NCBI GenBank assembly: GCA_937140905.1
Contig: CAKZQO010000212.1
Coordinates: forward strand, 1-32,538
Reading direction: 5' to 3'
DNA length: 32,538 nucleotides
Origin: an uncultured Spirochaeta sp.
GTDB taxonomy: Bacteria; Spirochaetota; Spirochaetia; DTKZ01
A model generated the notes under the pieces. It made no database searches. It had not been told where the DNA came from and was given only the letters and a program-made list of their open reading frames with translations. The translations under genes and the position numbers were made by a program. Positions 1-9,172 of this stretch are shown piece after piece (position 1 is the stretch's first letter; each line of letters begins with the position of its first letter).

Positions 1-198
1 GATGATCGCTACCATGCAGAGGTGGCGGGCCTACTTCGAGAGCAGATCGAACAGGAGGTAGGGGAGAGTTACTACACCAAGCGGAGGTTCTTCACCCATG
101 GGCTGTACCTGGCAGAGGGATGGAGAACCTGGACCCGGATGTGGGGCACTCCCTACGGGGATGGACAGGTGTACTTCCCTCAGTTCATCTTGGATTGA
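1..198 (+). CDS. 3' end of an unrecognised protein gene (partial)
   Basis: The first base is already in an open frame that ends with TGA at 196-198 and gives 65 residues. The tail is rich in aromatic and charged residues (YYTKRRFF, GWRTWTRMWG) and ends in FPQFILD. No signal, membrane segment or known motif is visible, and I do not recognise the family. It has no start here, so it is missing from the ORF track. Its last 14 bases overlap the 3' end of sufU on the opposite strand, so the two genes converge with no room for a separate terminator. The frame is plausible as coding because it is open from the edge and stops just inside its convergent neighbour, but the evidence is limited. Confidence 0.55.
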   Translation, partial: DDRYHAEVAGLLREQIEQEVGESYYTKRRFFTHGLYLAEGWRTWTRMWGTPYGDGQVYFPQFILD

Positions 199-664
199 GA
201 TCCTTCCCCACAAGCTTCGGAGTACTAATTGTACTTTTAAGTTCTTTTTCAATCCCATGCCAGGCAAGGGTGGCACATTTCACCCGCAGGGGAAACTGCC
301 GAACGCCGGCAAGGGCTCGTAGATCGCCTAGATCTATTCCTTCCCCTGGATCCATACTATCCCTCGGATCCCTCCGAAGGTAAGATAAGGAGCGTTTACA
401 GATCTCAAGCGCCTCCAACCGGGTTCTTCCCGAGAGGAGTTCTGTCATGATGGAGGCAGAGGCGATGCTAATGGCGCACCCATGGCCGTCGAACACTACC
501 CGCCTGATTCGATCTGAACCCTCCCATTCGATTTGTAGCCGGAGGCTATCCCCACAGGAAGGGTTCTCATGGATAATGAAATTGCCAGAAAGGGGTTCCC
601 TATTCCTCGGGTGCTTGTAATGTTGCAGGATCAGTTCCTGATAAAGAATGTCCAGTTCGTTCAT
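185..664 (-). CDS. sufU: SufU-type Fe-S assembly / sulfur acceptor protein
   Basis: This IscU-fold protein accepts sulfane sulfur from SufS and passes it to the SufBCD scaffold. In Gram-positive-type SUF systems it is a zinc-dependent sulfurtransferase. The frame encodes 159 residues. The ligand set is visible: Cys37 and Asp39 in NPSCGDS, Cys63 in GHGCAIS and Cys130 in RVKCATL. The spacing between the second and third Cys is longer than in IscU, as is usual for SufU. The ATG overlaps the sufS stop as ATGA, so translation is probably coupled. It is the last gene of the leftward suf operon. The extra 20-odd C-terminal residues after KELKS run into the convergent gene at 1-198 and look non-conserved. 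Confidence 0.93.
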   Translation of the reverse strand: MNELDILYQELILQHYKHPRNREPLSGNFIIHENPSCGDSLRLQIEWEGSDRIRRVVFDGHGCAISIASASIMTELLSGRTRLEALEICKRSLSYLRRDPRDSMDPGEGIDLGDLRALAGVRQFPLRVKCATLAWHGIEKELKSTISTPKLVGKDLNPR

Positions 665-1863
665 TGAAAGTACCTTCGTGCATCTTCTAACGCATCTACC
701 AATCGATCAAGGTCTTCTTTACTATTGCAGATCCCTAGGCTAGCCCGAACTGCGCTAGTGGCCCCCAATCGGTGAAGCAAGGGTTGGGCGCAGTGGTGGC
801 CTGAGCGAACTGCGATGGAGCGGGAATCGAGGAATTGGGCTAGATCATGGGAATGCACTCCCTCTAAATTAAAGGTAAATACGGGAGCCCTTATAGCGGC
901 TTCCCCATAGAGGGTGAGGTGTTCAATGTCAGAAAGTACTTCGGCACCGTACCTAGCCAATTTTTGTTCTTCCTCCCATATCTTCTCTCGGTCTAGGGAA
1001 TCGAGAAAATCGATAGCCGCAGCCAATCCTACAGCCCCTTCCACATTGGGAGTACCGGCTTCAAAGCGGTAGGGAGGCTCGTTGAAGGTAATGTCCGTCT
1101 CAGAGACTGTTGCGATCATTTCACCTCCCCCCTGGTAGGGAACGAGGCTGTCCAGAATCTGTTCCCGAACCCATAGTACACCTATTCCCATAGGACCGTA
1201 CATCTTATGACTCGAAAAGGCCGCCATGTCGCACCCCAGCTCGGATACATCGAAGGGCATGTGTCCCACGCTCTGGGCAGCGTCCAGTACCAGAAAAGCC
1301 CCTCGTTCGTGCACGAAGGAAGCAACAGAGGGGATCGGATTCACCGTTCCTAGCACATTGGAGACATGGGGAAGGGTTACCACCCGTACTTGCTCGGACC
1401 AGAGGGTTTCGAGATCCTGTATGTCCAGCTCTCCCGTTTGTGTGATGGGCCAGAATCGTAGGTGTAGTCCTTGTTCTCGAGCGGCGAGCCAGAAGGGAAC
1501 AATGTTAGAGTGATGGTCCATCTGGGTTACGATGATCACGTCTCCCGGATGGAGGAAAGTTCGAGTAAGGGAATGTGCGATTAGATTCAAGGCTTCCGTG
1601 GTGCCTCGGGTAAAGACGATTTCTTTCGACGAAGAGGCTCCGATGAACCGGGCCACCCGATTCCGGGCTCCCTCATACGCATAGGTAGAGGCTTCGGCTA
1701 ATCGGTACACGGCTCGATGAACGTTAGCATTTCGAGTCTGGTAATACTCAGAGATGGCCCGAATTACTGGCTCGGGTTTCTGGGTTGTGGAGGCGTTGTC
1801 CAGGTACACGAGGTTCGGGTTCGCCTCCAGTAGGGGAAACCTACCAGTTTTCAATGTAAACAT
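661..1863 (-). CDS. sufS: Cysteine desulfurase SufS (class II)
   Basis: This PLP-dependent desulfurase takes sulfur from L-cysteine for Fe-S assembly and hands it to SufU. The Schiff-base lysine is in SSHKMYGP (about residue 220) and the catalytic Cys is in RSGHHCAQP (about 358). The Cys sits in a short loop of the class II (SufS/CsdA) type, unlike the longer loop of the window's NifS. The ORF track starts at 1869. On the coding strand AAGGAG lies only 3 bases before that ATG but 9 bases before the next one, so I start at 1863 (400 residues). The start lies inside the 3' end of the Rieske gene and the stop overlaps sufU. Confidence 0.96.
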   Translation of the reverse strand: MFTLKTGRFPLLEANPNLVYLDNASTTQKPEPVIRAISEYYQTRNANVHRAVYRLAEASTYAYEGARNRVARFIGASSSKEIVFTRGTTEALNLIAHSLTRTFLHPGDVIIVTQMDHHSNIVPFWLAAREQGLHLRFWPITQTGELDIQDLETLWSEQVRVVTLPHVSNVLGTVNPIPSVASFVHERGAFLVLDAAQSVGHMPFDVSELGCDMAAFSSHKMYGPMGIGVLWVREQILDSLVPYQGGGEMIATVSETDITFNEPPYRFEAGTPNVEGAVGLAAAIDFLDSLDREKIWEEEQKLARYGAEVLSDIEHLTLYGEAAIRAPVFTFNLEGVHSHDLAQFLDSRSIAVRSGHHCAQPLLHRLGATSAVRASLGICNSKEDLDRLVDALEDARRYFQ

Positions 1864-2152
1864 ACACATCGTCTCCTTCGATCCTTACAGGAATCGTCTC
1901 CACGGGAAGCACGGCGGGAAGGCCAGAAACCGCCCCAGTACGAATATCGAAGCTAGAGCCATGCTTGGGGCAGTAGACCTTTTCGTCCCAAACTTCCCCT
2001 TCGGACAACCGGGCGTACTCATGGGAGCAGGTGTCCCGTAAGGCAAAGATTCCATCAGATAGCCGGAAAAGCACGATCTCCTGTGACCCATATTCCACTC
2101 GAAGGGCTCTCTTTACCTCTACTAGCCGGGCAACCGGCACCCACTCTTTCAT
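1841..2152 (-). CDS. Rieske-type [2Fe-2S] ferredoxin in the suf operon
   Basis: This is a 103-residue soluble Rieske protein of the NirD / dioxygenase-ferredoxin size class. The cluster ligands are Cys42 and His44 (TCSHEYA) and Cys61 and His64 (CPKHGSSFD), the standard CxH...CxxH pattern. There is no signal peptide or membrane anchor, so it should act in the cytosol. It overlaps the sufD stop as ATGA and has no convincing SD of its own, so it probably depends on coupling to sufD. It overlaps sufS by 23 bases. Its position suggests an electron donor during cluster assembly or a client and sensor of the operon. That role is inference; the fold assignment is secure. Confidence 0.9.
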   Translation of the reverse strand: MKEWVPVARLVEVKRALRVEYGSQEIVLFRLSDGIFALRDTCSHEYARLSEGEVWDEKVYCPKHGSSFDIRTGAVSGLPAVLPVETIPVRIEGDDVYVYIENW

Positions 2153-3363
2153 ACTAGGGATTCTGCGATTCGGTTGAGTACGTCTTCTTGGTAGACGCGG
2201 GGAATACTCGAAATCACCTCTTCGAAGAATCCCTCGATTAGAATCCGACGAGCTTCCTGGAAAGGGATACCTCGACTACGAAGGTAGAAGAGCTGCATTT
2301 CATTCAGCTTACCGGTAGTGGACCCATGGGTGCACCGCACATCGTCATTCCCAATGACTAGACGGGGGATGGAATCGGCTCGGGCTCCGGAACCAAGGAG
2401 TAAGTTCCGATTGGCCAGGTAGGCATCCGTTTTAGTGGCCCCTTCGCCAACCACGATCAAGCCCTGAAAGACCGATTTTCCCCCAGAAGCGACGACTCCT
2501 TTGTAAAGGGAATTGCTCTGCGCATGTTTCGATTGATGGGACTGGATAAGTTCCATATCGATGTGAGTGCTTTGCGTAGCCACATAGGCACCCTTCAGAT
2601 CCCCTTTTGCGCCTTCTTCCTCTAATTCCACTTTCCAGTTTGATTTGGATACCTGCCCTCCCACATGGACTTCCACAGATCCTAGGGAAGCATCCCGCTT
2701 TAGGTACCCTTCGAAAGAAAGGAAGAACCCCCCTTCTGAAGGAAGCAACCGGTCCACCACCAGGGTTCCCTGACCGTTTTCCTCGGCCTGGTAGGTAATT
2801 CCTCCATTGAAGAAGATACCGGGAGCTTTTCGCGCATCGAACCGTACCACTACCTGGGCTTCCGAATCCTTTCCTAAGAGAATCAGGAGGTGGGGTAGGG
2901 ATATAGTTTCCTCTTCTTCCAGTTGTATAAGGAGGGGTGCGGATATCCGCTGGTGATCGGGCACCTTAAGGATTAACCCATGGGTCGGATAGGCTAGGTT
3001 CCATCCCTGCATTCGATCTGGTAACCGCTGGATACGTTTTTCTATCACCCGGGTGGCAGCTTTAGGGAAGTCGGAAAACCAGTCGTACAGTTCGATTGTT
3101 TGGGTCTCCTCTGATCGATAGCATACCCAGGAATTCGAAGCACGATGGACCTCTAACGCCCATCCTTCTCGAGGTTTCCCACTTTCCAGGACAGGCGATG
3201 TCTTGAGAAATTCCTCCCGGTTAAAATGAGGAGTTGAAAACTGCCGGAACCTCTGTTCTGGCTGGAACTTTTCCAGAGGTGTTCGTCGCCACGATTCCCA
3301 GGATCTTTCCGGCCAGGGAAGCTTATCGAAGACTTCCCGCGCTTCTATCCGTACTCTCTCCAT
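2149..3363 (-). CDS. sufD: SufD, Fe-S scaffold subunit
   Basis: This beta-helical partner of SufB belongs to the SufBC2D complex that builds [Fe-S] clusters. It has 404 residues, a usual length for the family. The C-terminal core DVRCTHGSTTGKL carries the conserved His of SufD (the CTHG motif, equivalent to the cluster-assembly His of E. coli SufD). It is followed by the helical [12 protein letters not shown] segment shared with SufB. The N-terminal part is helical and divergent. A strong purine-rich SD (AGGAAAGGAAGAGGG) precedes the ATG, 17 bases after the sufB stop. Its stop overlaps the Rieske start. It is distinguished from SufB by its shorter length and divergent N-terminus. Confidence 0.94.
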   Translation of the reverse strand: MERVRIEAREVFDKLPWPERSWESWRRTPLEKFQPEQRFRQFSTPHFNREEFLKTSPVLESGKPREGWALEVHRASNSWVCYRSEETQTIELYDWFSDFPKAATRVIEKRIQRLPDRMQGWNLAYPTHGLILKVPDHQRISAPLLIQLEEEETISLPHLLILLGKDSEAQVVVRFDARKAPGIFFNGGITYQAEENGQGTLVVDRLLPSEGGFFLSFEGYLKRDASLGSVEVHVGGQVSKSNWKVELEEEGAKGDLKGAYVATQSTHIDMELIQSHQSKHAQSNSLYKGVVASGGKSVFQGLIVVGEGATKTDAYLANRNLLLGSGARADSIPRLVIGNDDVRCTHGSTTGKLNEMQLFYLRSRGIPFQEARRILIEGFFEEVISSIPRVYQEDVLNRIAESLV

Positions 3364-3380
3364 TTCCCTCTTCCTTTCCT

Positions 3381-4781
3381 CTAACCTACAGAGCCTTCCA
3401 TTTCTAGTTCGATCAATCGATTTAGTTCCACCGCGTATTCGAGGGGCAACTGTTTCACCAGAGGATCGAGGAAACCATTGACGATCATGAGGGAGGCTTC
3501 CGATTCCGATAGGCCTCTACTCCGAAGGTAGAACAGTTGCTCTTCGCTGATCCGGCTCACCCGGGCCTCATGTTCCATCGATACATCTTCGGATTCGATT
3601 TCTATGTAGGGATACGTGTTGGTTTTCGATTGGGGATCGAGAAGAAGGGCGTCACAAACCACGTGGGATTTGATTCCTGTGAGATTAGGGTACACCTTGA
3701 TCAATCCCCGGTAACTGGCAATTCCTCCATCCTTACTGATGGACTTGGAAGTGATGATCGAACTGGTGTCTGAAGCGGTATGGACGATCTTTCCCCCCGT
3801 ATCCTGCTCCTGCCCCTTGCCCGCAAAGGCAATGGAAAGCACTTCTCCATGCGCTTTGGGCCCCATGAGATATACGGCTGGGTACTTCATCGTTCGCTTA
3901 CTACCGATATTCCCATCCACCCATTCCACTGCCGCTTCCTCGTAGGCTACGGCGCGCTTGGTAACCAGGTTATACACGTTGTTGGACCAATTCTGGATGG
4001 TCGTGTACCGAACCCGGGCTCCTTTCAGGGCAAGGATTTCCACCACCGCACTATGGAGGCTGTTCCGACTGTAGATGGGGGCCGTGCACCCTTCGATGTA
4101 ATGAACGAAACTTCCCTCATCCGCAATGATCAATGTCCGTTCAAACTGTCCGAAGCTTTCCAGGTTGATCCTGAAATAGGCCTGTAGGGGAATTTCTACC
4201 CGTACCCCCGGAGGAACATAGATGAAACTTCCCCCTGACCAGACCGCTGTATTGAGAGACGCGAACTTGTTGTCGTTGAAAGGGATCACGGTTCCAAAGT
4301 ACTTACGGACCAATTCTGGATAATCCCGCACGGCGTCTTCTGGAGCGCAAAAGATCACTCCTTTTTGTTCCAAGTCAGCCCGAATGTTGTGATACACGAT
4401 TTCCGAATCGTACTGGGCTCCCACGCCCGCTAGGAACTTCCGTTCCGCTTCGGGAATCCCTATCCGATCATAGGTCGCCCGGATTTCTTCGGGAAGCTCT
4501 TCCCACCGTTCTTTGCGGTCCTCGGTAGGTTTGGCGTAGTAGTATATTTCATCGAAGTGGATGTCGGACAGGTCGGCTCCCCAGTTGGGCATGGGTTTCC
4601 GCCGAAAGGCTTCCAAGCCCCTCAACCGGTACTGGAGCATCCATTCCGGTTCGTTCTTCATTTGGCTGATGGTTCGAACGATCTCTTCGTCCAGACCTTT
4701 TCGGGTTTTGAACACGGAGCGATCCGGAAAGGCAAACCCATACTTGTATTCCCCAATATCCACTGTGACAGTTTCACTCAT
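3381..4781 (-). CDS. sufB: SufB, Fe-S scaffold subunit
   Basis: This is the main scaffold of the SufBC2D complex, at 466 residues. The diagnostic C-terminal block is present: [10 protein letters not shown], then [18 protein letters not shown], then [12 protein letters not shown] and MIVNGF. The glutamate-histidine MEHEA region and the upstream Cys are conserved family positions. At the place where E. coli SufB has its assembly Cys (before the HTFPYIE-like stretch) this protein reads [10 protein letters not shown], with no Cys, as I recall for Gram-positive-type SufB. The start overlaps the sufC stop as ATGA, giving tight SufC:SufB coupling. It is the best-conserved member of the operon and confidently assigned. 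Confidence 0.96.
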   Translation of the reverse strand: MSETVTVDIGEYKYGFAFPDRSVFKTRKGLDEEIVRTISQMKNEPEWMLQYRLRGLEAFRRKPMPNWGADLSDIHFDEIYYYAKPTEDRKERWEELPEEIRATYDRIGIPEAERKFLAGVGAQYDSEIVYHNIRADLEQKGVIFCAPEDAVRDYPELVRKYFGTVIPFNDNKFASLNTAVWSGGSFIYVPPGVRVEIPLQAYFRINLESFGQFERTLIIADEGSFVHYIEGCTAPIYSRNSLHSAVVEILALKGARVRYTTIQNWSNNVYNLVTKRAVAYEEAAVEWVDGNIGSKRTMKYPAVYLMGPKAHGEVLSIAFAGKGQEQDTGGKIVHTASDTSSIITSKSISKDGGIASYRGLIKVYPNLTGIKSHVVCDALLLDPQSKTNTYPYIEIESEDVSMEHEARVSRISEEQLFYLRSRGLSESEASLMIVNGFLDPLVKQLPLEYAVELNRLIELEMEGSVG

Positions 4782-5527
4782 ACCCGCACCTCTTCCCGTA
4801 TCCAGTCGTACCCACGAGCCTCCAATTCTCTCACTAGTTCGGCTCCTCCCGACAGGACGATCCGGCCATCCATCATGATATGAACCTTGTCCGGCTGGAT
4901 GTAATCCAAGATCCGCTGGTAGTGGGTGATAATTAGGGATGAAAAACGATCTCCCCGTAAACGGTTCACTCCCTGTGCCACGACTCGGAGAGCATCAATA
5001 TCAAGGCCAGAGTCTGTTTCGTCCAGGATGGCTAGTTTGGGACGAAACAAGAGCATCTGTAGGATTTCCATCCGTTTCTTTTCCCCGCCCGAAAACCCCT
5101 CGTTGAGGTACCGGTTTATGAAGGATCGATCCATTCCCATCGTGTCCATCAGGGCGCGAAGTTCTTCGATGAACTTATTTACGTTGAGGGAACCCTCTGC
5201 ACCCCGAAGATTTTCTACCGATCGTTTTAGGAATTTCCCTACCGTAACTCCGGGTACCTCTACGGGGTACTGAAAGGCAAGGAACATTCCCAGAGCAGCT
5301 CTTTTCTCGGGATCTTCTTCCAGAATATCCTTTCCTTCGAAAAGGACTCTTCCGGCCGTTACCGTGTAGGAAGGATGACCCATCAGGACATTGGCCAAGG
5401 TGCTCTTTCCCGACCCGTTGGGTCCCATGAGAGCGTGGATTTCTCCCGACTGGATACTGAGATTCACTCCCTTTAAGATGTCTTTCGTTTCGATCCGAGC
5501 ATGCAGGTTTTCTATCTGTAATAACAT
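4778..5527 (-). CDS. sufC: SufC, ABC ATPase of the SUF complex
   Basis: This cytosolic ABC-type ATPase drives SufBD conformational change. It is not a transporter subunit. It has 249 residues with Walker [10 protein letters not shown] at 35-43, ABC signature FSGGEKKR at about 145-152, Walker [13 protein letters not shown] at 166-177 and the H-loop IITHYQRIL. The phrase DETDSGLD and the YPVEVPGV Q-loop region are typical of SufC and separate it from importers. The SD AGGAGAG overlaps the stop codon of the upstream DUF59 gene, and the gap between the two is only 10 bases. It is the second gene of the leftward operon. Confidence 0.96.
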   Translation of the reverse strand: MLLQIENLHARIETKDILKGVNLSIQSGEIHALMGPNGSGKSTLANVLMGHPSYTVTAGRVLFEGKDILEEDPEKRAALGMFLAFQYPVEVPGVTVGKFLKRSVENLRGAEGSLNVNKFIEELRALMDTMGMDRSFINRYLNEGFSGGEKKRMEILQMLLFRPKLAILDETDSGLDIDALRVVAQGVNRLRGDRFSSLIITHYQRILDYIQPDKVHIMMDGRIVLSGGAELVRELEARGYDWIREEVRV

Positions 5528-5537
5528 ATTCTCTCTC

Positions 5538-5861
5538 CTATATAGGGTAACCTAACTCCAATCGGGCAGCCTCGCTCATGAAGCTGTACCTCCATGGTGG
5601 ATCCCACACTAGATGGGGACTTACCTCTGTCACTCCGGGTAAAGTTTGAACTATTTCAATAATGTTATCGTAGATATCCTGTGCAGCCGGGCAGCCTGGG
5701 TACGTCACAGTGAAGTCCACATCCACCCTTCCTCCGGGTTGCACTGCTACATGATAAACCAAACCTAGATCCACTATGTTGATGGCTAGTTCAGGGTCCT
5801 CTACCCGCTTTAAAATTTCGTACACCTGGGAAACAAGGGGCGGTTGGTTAGAAACTTCCAT
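5538..5861 (-). CDS. DUF59 / MIP18-family protein (SufT/PaaD-like)
   Basis: This small Fe-S maturation factor of the MIP18 family often heads suf operons and is implicated in cluster carriage or insertion. The core EDPELAINIVDLGLVY is the family signature, followed by VTYPGCPAA with the conserved Cys and a C-terminal VWDPPW motif. The ORF track starts at 5915. AGGAGA lies 1 base before the ATG at 5867 but 7 bases before the ATG at 5861, so I choose 5861 (107 residues). It is the first gene of the operon, with a promoter candidate just upstream. The name sufT is used for some homologues, but I leave the symbol empty because subfamily cannot be settled by eye. Confidence 0.88.
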   Translation of the reverse strand: MEVSNQPPLVSQVYEILKRVEDPELAINIVDLGLVYHVAVQPGGRVDVDFTVTYPGCPAAQDIYDNIIEIVQTLPGVTEVSPHLVWDPPWRYSFMSEAARLELGYPI

Positions 5862-5888
5862 TCCCATTCTCCTATTCGATAGGAAAAA

Positions 5889-5915
5889 GTTATATAATAT
5901 TACAAAAATAGTCAA
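5889..5915 (-). promoter_or_regulatory. Candidate promoter of the suf operon
   Basis: On the minus strand TTGACT (5915-5910) is followed after 15 bases by TATAAC (5894-5889), about 28 bases before the first gene's ATG. The spacer is short of the ideal 17 and the region is very AT-rich, so the exact -10 could be a few bases off. No Fur or IscR/RirA-type box was recognised. Confidence 0.45.
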
Positions 5916-5956
5916 GTTAAGTTTCCTTTGCGGGAATGTTTCGCTATGTTTACGGT

Positions 5957-6520
5957 ATGAGGATTCTGATGATCACAGCCCATCCGAATTCCCATGGGTT
6001 CAATCATTCCCTTTCCAACCGATTGCAGAACCGTTTGATAGAAGAAGGGGTGGAAGTAGATCGGACGGATCTGTATCAGGAAGGGTTCGATCCGGTCCTT
6101 TCGGTAGAGGAGATGTTCCGAAAAGCTTCTTTCGATGAAAGGGTTCTTCGGCAGGTTGAGAAACTGAAAACTAGTTCAGGTCTATTACTGGTGCACCCGG
6201 ACTGGTGGGGGTTACCTCCGGCCATCCTGAAAGGATGGGTAGATCGGGTGCTTCTTCCCGGTGTGGGGTATACCTACGAGGAAGGACCAGTACCTTTGCC
6301 CCTTTTCGGGCACCTAAAGGGAGCCGTGCTGGTGACTCGAGACAATCGAGGTTCAGGCCTTTCGGAGATGTTCTGGTTACAGGAAGTGTTTCCTACCTGC
6401 GGCATAGCTCCTGCCTGCTTTCGAGTGTTGGATGGGCTAAAAACTATGGAATCCTATGAGGTGGAAAAAAGAGTGGCCGTTTTGATTGAAGAATTGTATA
6501 CTTTTCTAGTAAGAAAATAG
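5957..6520 (+). CDS. Flavodoxin-fold NAD(P)H quinone reductase (Flavodoxin_2 family)
   Basis: This likely FMN/FAD-dependent NAD(P)H:quinone oxidoreductase of the KefF/MdaB type is soluble and cytosolic. The N-terminal ILMITAHPNSHGFNHSL is the family phosphate-binding loop after strand 1. HPDWWGLPPAILKGWVDRVL is the highly characteristic middle motif and GVGYTYEEG follows. The length of 187 residues fits. The ORF track begins at 5936, but homologues start with the MRILMITAHP strand, so I use the ATG at 5957. Neither candidate has a good SD. It is divergent from the suf operon, sharing about 95 bases, so a shared redox or iron response is possible but not shown. Confidence 0.86.
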   Translation: MRILMITAHPNSHGFNHSLSNRLQNRLIEEGVEVDRTDLYQEGFDPVLSVEEMFRKASFDERVLRQVEKLKTSSGLLLVHPDWWGLPPAILKGWVDRVLLPGVGYTYEEGPVPLPLFGHLKGAVLVTRDNRGSGLSEMFWLQEVFPTCGIAPACFRVLDGLKTMESYEVEKRVAVLIEELYTFLVRK

Positions 6521-6529
6521 AGGGAGGTG

Positions 6530-6588
6530 GGTTTTATCGTCGGTGTGGCCTAGGTCAGAATGAGTAAGCGCTGGAAGAACGATAAACC
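6530..6588. terminator. Possible shared stem between convergent genes
   Basis: The bases GGTTTTATCGT (6530-6540) and ACGATAAACC (6579-6588) form a near-perfect 10-bp inverted repeat with a 38-base loop. It lies in the 81-base gap between the convergent quinone reductase and barrel genes. There is no clear T-run, and the loop is long, so termination is only a guess from position. Confidence 0.25.
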
Positions 6589-6601
6589 GCTTTCGGACAA
6601 G

Positions 6602-7870
6602 TTACATCTGGAAACCCACATTCACGAAGCCGTACACTTGCCGGGTAGAAACGCTATACGTAACGTCGAACCCGAAGGCGGGTATGGCAACCTTGGAAAG
6701 GTAGATTCGAAACCCTGCCCCCGGGCCATGAGCTAGGTAGTATGGATTCTCTGGAGTAGGGGATTCGTCTCGGAACACCCCACTCTCATAGTATAGAACG
6801 AAGGTGGGGGCCCCCCACCGGAAATGGATAGGGATTCCTTCAAAAATTAGTTGACCCATGAGGATGGTGTTGGAGAATACATCATCCCCAATAGTCTTGA
6901 GGAATCGTCCAGACACTCGGTTCTCCAGGATAGGCGGAACTCCAAGACCCTTGAATCCCTGAACTCGCAACCCCATCCGATGCTCGCCCCAAATGGGAAG
7001 GTATCCCTGGGCCTGGAGGGTAAAGCTGTCGTAAAAGTCTGTTCCTTGAAGGTCGAAGGCTCGTTCATATCGAAGAGAGGATAAAATCCCATAGACCAAC
7101 ACGGGACCAAAGAAAAGATCCTGGTACCGAAAAGTGAAGGCAGGTCCAGCGAACCGAACGTTATCCGGGGGATTCAAACGGGAATCATAGTCATCCTCTA
7201 GTTGATGTTCCCGAAATTGAACTCCCACTCCGATCCCAAAGCCTTTTCCCAAAGGAAACGTGAGATCTCCCCCGGCGTCCAGTTTGGTTTTCTCGAAGCG
7301 TCGCAGGAGGGAACCTTCGACGGTTCTGGAAGCGACAATCTCCGTACCTATGCCAAACCGCAGTATGAGAGACTGGGATGTGCCGAGGAAACGAGGATCG
7401 ATGTAACCGAACATTCCCTGTAACCCATTGTTTCCCCAGAAAGCACCTCCGTAGAACTTCTTGTTCCAACCGAACAGGTTGGACTCGAAGAGTAGGAGCC
7501 CTCCATACAGGTTCCCCCCACTGGTTGCTCCCCCAAGGGGAATAGGGATAAGAGTCCATTTCTCCTCTAGCTGTACCCGCAAGCGTATTTGGCCTGACCC
7601 ATCCGGCTGGGGAAGGAAGGTGATCCGGTGAAAGAGACCAAGACTCCGGAGGGATTGAAGCATGGCTTCTTCGGTTGCGGGCGTGTAGGGTTTCCCCACA
7701 AAGGGATCCAAGAAGGGCGTTACTACCTCAGGATGAGTTCTTTTTAGACCTTCCAGCGTATAGGAGGAGATACGTGCGGAATCGCTACCAGCTGCCGAAT
7801 CTGAATAGATTCGGAAGGATAACAAAACATTTAACGCGATGAAACTAATGAGTATGGTTCGAAATCGCAT
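6602..7870 (-). CDS. BamA/TamA-like outer-membrane barrel protein with one POTRA-like domain
   Basis: This predicted outer-membrane protein has a signal peptide (MRFRTILISFIALNVLLSF), one POTRA-like segment and a 16-strand-type barrel. The POTRA-like segment ends with IRLRVQLEEKWTLIPIP. The barrel is marked by alternating hydrophobic and aromatic strands rich in Gly (GGNLYGGLLLFESNLFGWN, FYGGAFWGNNGLQG) and a terminal strand VYGFVNVGFQM. It resembles surface-antigen (D15) proteins but is far shorter than BamA, with only one POTRA instead of five, so it is not the main assembly factor. The track's start at 7954 is a TTG abutting icd. I choose the ATG at 7870 because the signal peptide begins there (422 residues), although no good SD is visible. 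It supports a diderm host. Confidence 0.75.
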   Translation of the reverse strand: MRFRTILISFIALNVLLSFRIYSDSAAGSDSARISSYTLEGLKRTHPEVVTPFLDPFVGKPYTPATEEAMLQSLRSLGLFHRITFLPQPDGSGQIRLRVQLEEKWTLIPIPLGGATSGGNLYGGLLLFESNLFGWNKKFYGGAFWGNNGLQGMFGYIDPRFLGTSQSLILRFGIGTEIVASRTVEGSLLRRFEKTKLDAGGDLTFPLGKGFGIGVGVQFREHQLEDDYDSRLNPPDNVRFAGPAFTFRYQDLFFGPVLVYGILSSLRYERAFDLQGTDFYDSFTLQAQGYLPIWGEHRMGLRVQGFKGLGVPPILENRVSGRFLKTIGDDVFSNTILMGQLIFEGIPIHFRWGAPTFVLYYESGVFRDESPTPENPYYLAHGPGAGFRIYLSKVAIPAFGFDVTYSVSTRQVYGFVNVGFQM

Positions 7871-7904
7871 GGTAGTAATAAATATACCTAGGTTTTTCCT
7901 ATTC

Positions 7905-7934
7905 TTGCAGGAGAATCTAAGTTTCTGATACACT
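7905..7934 (+). promoter_or_regulatory. Candidate icd promoter
   Basis: TTGCAG (7905-7910) and TACACT (7929-7934) are separated by 18 bases, and the TTG start of icd lies 21 bases further on. Hexamer matches are partial (4 of 6 each). The assignment rests on spacing and position in the divergent gap. Confidence 0.4.
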
Positions 7935-7955
7935 TCGGGGTGAAAGGGGTACAAC

Positions 7956-9167
7956 TTGGCAGAAAAAATCCAGATGACTGATAAGGGACTTCAAGTCCCG
8001 GATAATCCGATCATCCCCTTCATCGAGGGAGATGGAACAGGCCCGGATATTTGGGCGGCAGCGGTTCGAGTGTTCGATGCTGCGGTGGAGAAAGCGTATG
8101 GCGGAAAGCGGCAGATTGCTTGGAAAGAGGTACTGGCGGGAGAAAAGGCGTTCAACCTCCTGGGCACCTGGTTACCCGAAGAAACAGAGCAGGTGTTCAA
8201 GGACTATCTGGTTGGGATAAAAGGTCCCCTCACAACCCCTGTTGGGGAGGGTTTTCGGAGTCTCAACGTAACCTTACGCCAACGGTTGGACCTGTACGTT
8301 TGCCTTCGTCCCGTGAAGTACTATCCAGGGATTCCTTCCCCCGTAAAGCAACCAGAACTAGTGGACATGGTGGTGTTTCGGGAGAATACGGAGGATGTGT
8401 ACGCGGGGTTAGAAGCTCCCGCAGGTTCTCCTAAGGCATCCAAACTGATAGAGTTCTGCAGAACTGAGCTGGGCTGGGAGATCCGGCCGGATAGCGGGAT
8501 TGGTATCAAACCCATTAGCCGATTCGGCACCGAACGTCTCGTGCGTTCTGCCATCCGGTATGCCCTACAGCAAGGCCGAAGGAGCGTTACCCTGGTCCAC
8601 AAGGGGAACATCATGAAGTATACGGAAGGGGCCTTTCGTAATTGGGGGTATGAGTTGGCCAAACGGGAGTTCGGGGATCGGGTTCTTACGCACGAAGAAT
8701 TGGGAAGTCAGCCCGTACCCAAAGGGAAGATCCTTATCAAGGACGTCATTGCCGATGCCTTCCTCCAACAGATCCTTACCCGGCCAGCCGAGTACGATGT
8801 GATCGCCACGATGAACTTGAACGGCGATTATATCTCCGATGCCCTGGCCGCTCAGGTAGGAGGAATCGGAATCGCGCCGGGAGCGAATATCAACTACGAT
8901 TCGGGACATGCCATCTTCGAAGCTACTCATGGGACCGCTCCCAAGTACGCGGGTAAGGATGTAGTGAATCCTAGTTCGGTCATTCTTTCGGGAGTCATGA
9001 TGTTTCAATACCTCGGTTGGCAGGAGGCGGCAGATTTGATCGAAAAAGGATTGCAGGAGGTCATTCGTCGAAAGATCGTTACCTACGACTTTGCCCGACT
9101 GATGGAAGGCGCCATCCAGGTGTCTACCAGCGCCTTTGGAACAGCTATCATCGAGCATATGGAATAG
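7956..9167 (+). CDS. icd: NADP-dependent isocitrate dehydrogenase
   Basis: This enzyme oxidatively decarboxylates isocitrate to 2-oxoglutarate in the TCA cycle, making NADPH. It has 403 residues. [12 protein letters not shown] opens the fold. RSLNVTLRQ holds the isocitrate-binding Ser102 (equivalent of E. coli Ser113) and the nearby Arg residues. [11 protein letters not shown] (141-151) and [16 protein letters not shown] are catalytic and metal-site motifs. [17 protein letters not shown] carries the Lys-Tyr pair that selects NADP over NAD. The start is TTG at 7956, supported by AAAGGGG 7 bases upstream. An internal ATG (7974) would also work but lacks an SD. No aceK or other TCA gene is adjacent. 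The downstream membrane-protein gene follows after 5 bases and is probably co-transcribed. Confidence 0.96.
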   Translation: MAEKIQMTDKGLQVPDNPIIPFIEGDGTGPDIWAAAVRVFDAAVEKAYGGKRQIAWKEVLAGEKAFNLLGTWLPEETEQVFKDYLVGIKGPLTTPVGEGFRSLNVTLRQRLDLYVCLRPVKYYPGIPSPVKQPELVDMVVFRENTEDVYAGLEAPAGSPKASKLIEFCRTELGWEIRPDSGIGIKPISRFGTERLVRSAIRYALQQGRRSVTLVHKGNIMKYTEGAFRNWGYELAKREFGDRVLTHEELGSQPVPKGKILIKDVIADAFLQQILTRPAEYDVIATMNLNGDYISDALAAQVGGIGIAPGANINYDSGHAIFEATHGTAPKYAGKDVVNPSSVILSGVMMFQYLGWQEAADLIEKGLQEVIRRKIVTYDFARLMEGAIQVSTSAFGTAIIEHME

Positions 9168-9172
9168 CGGGG

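Noticed and set aside
7871-7954. N-terminal extension of the barrel protein to the TTG at 7954
   Set aside because: The extension lacks conservation signals and would place residues before an otherwise standard signal peptide.
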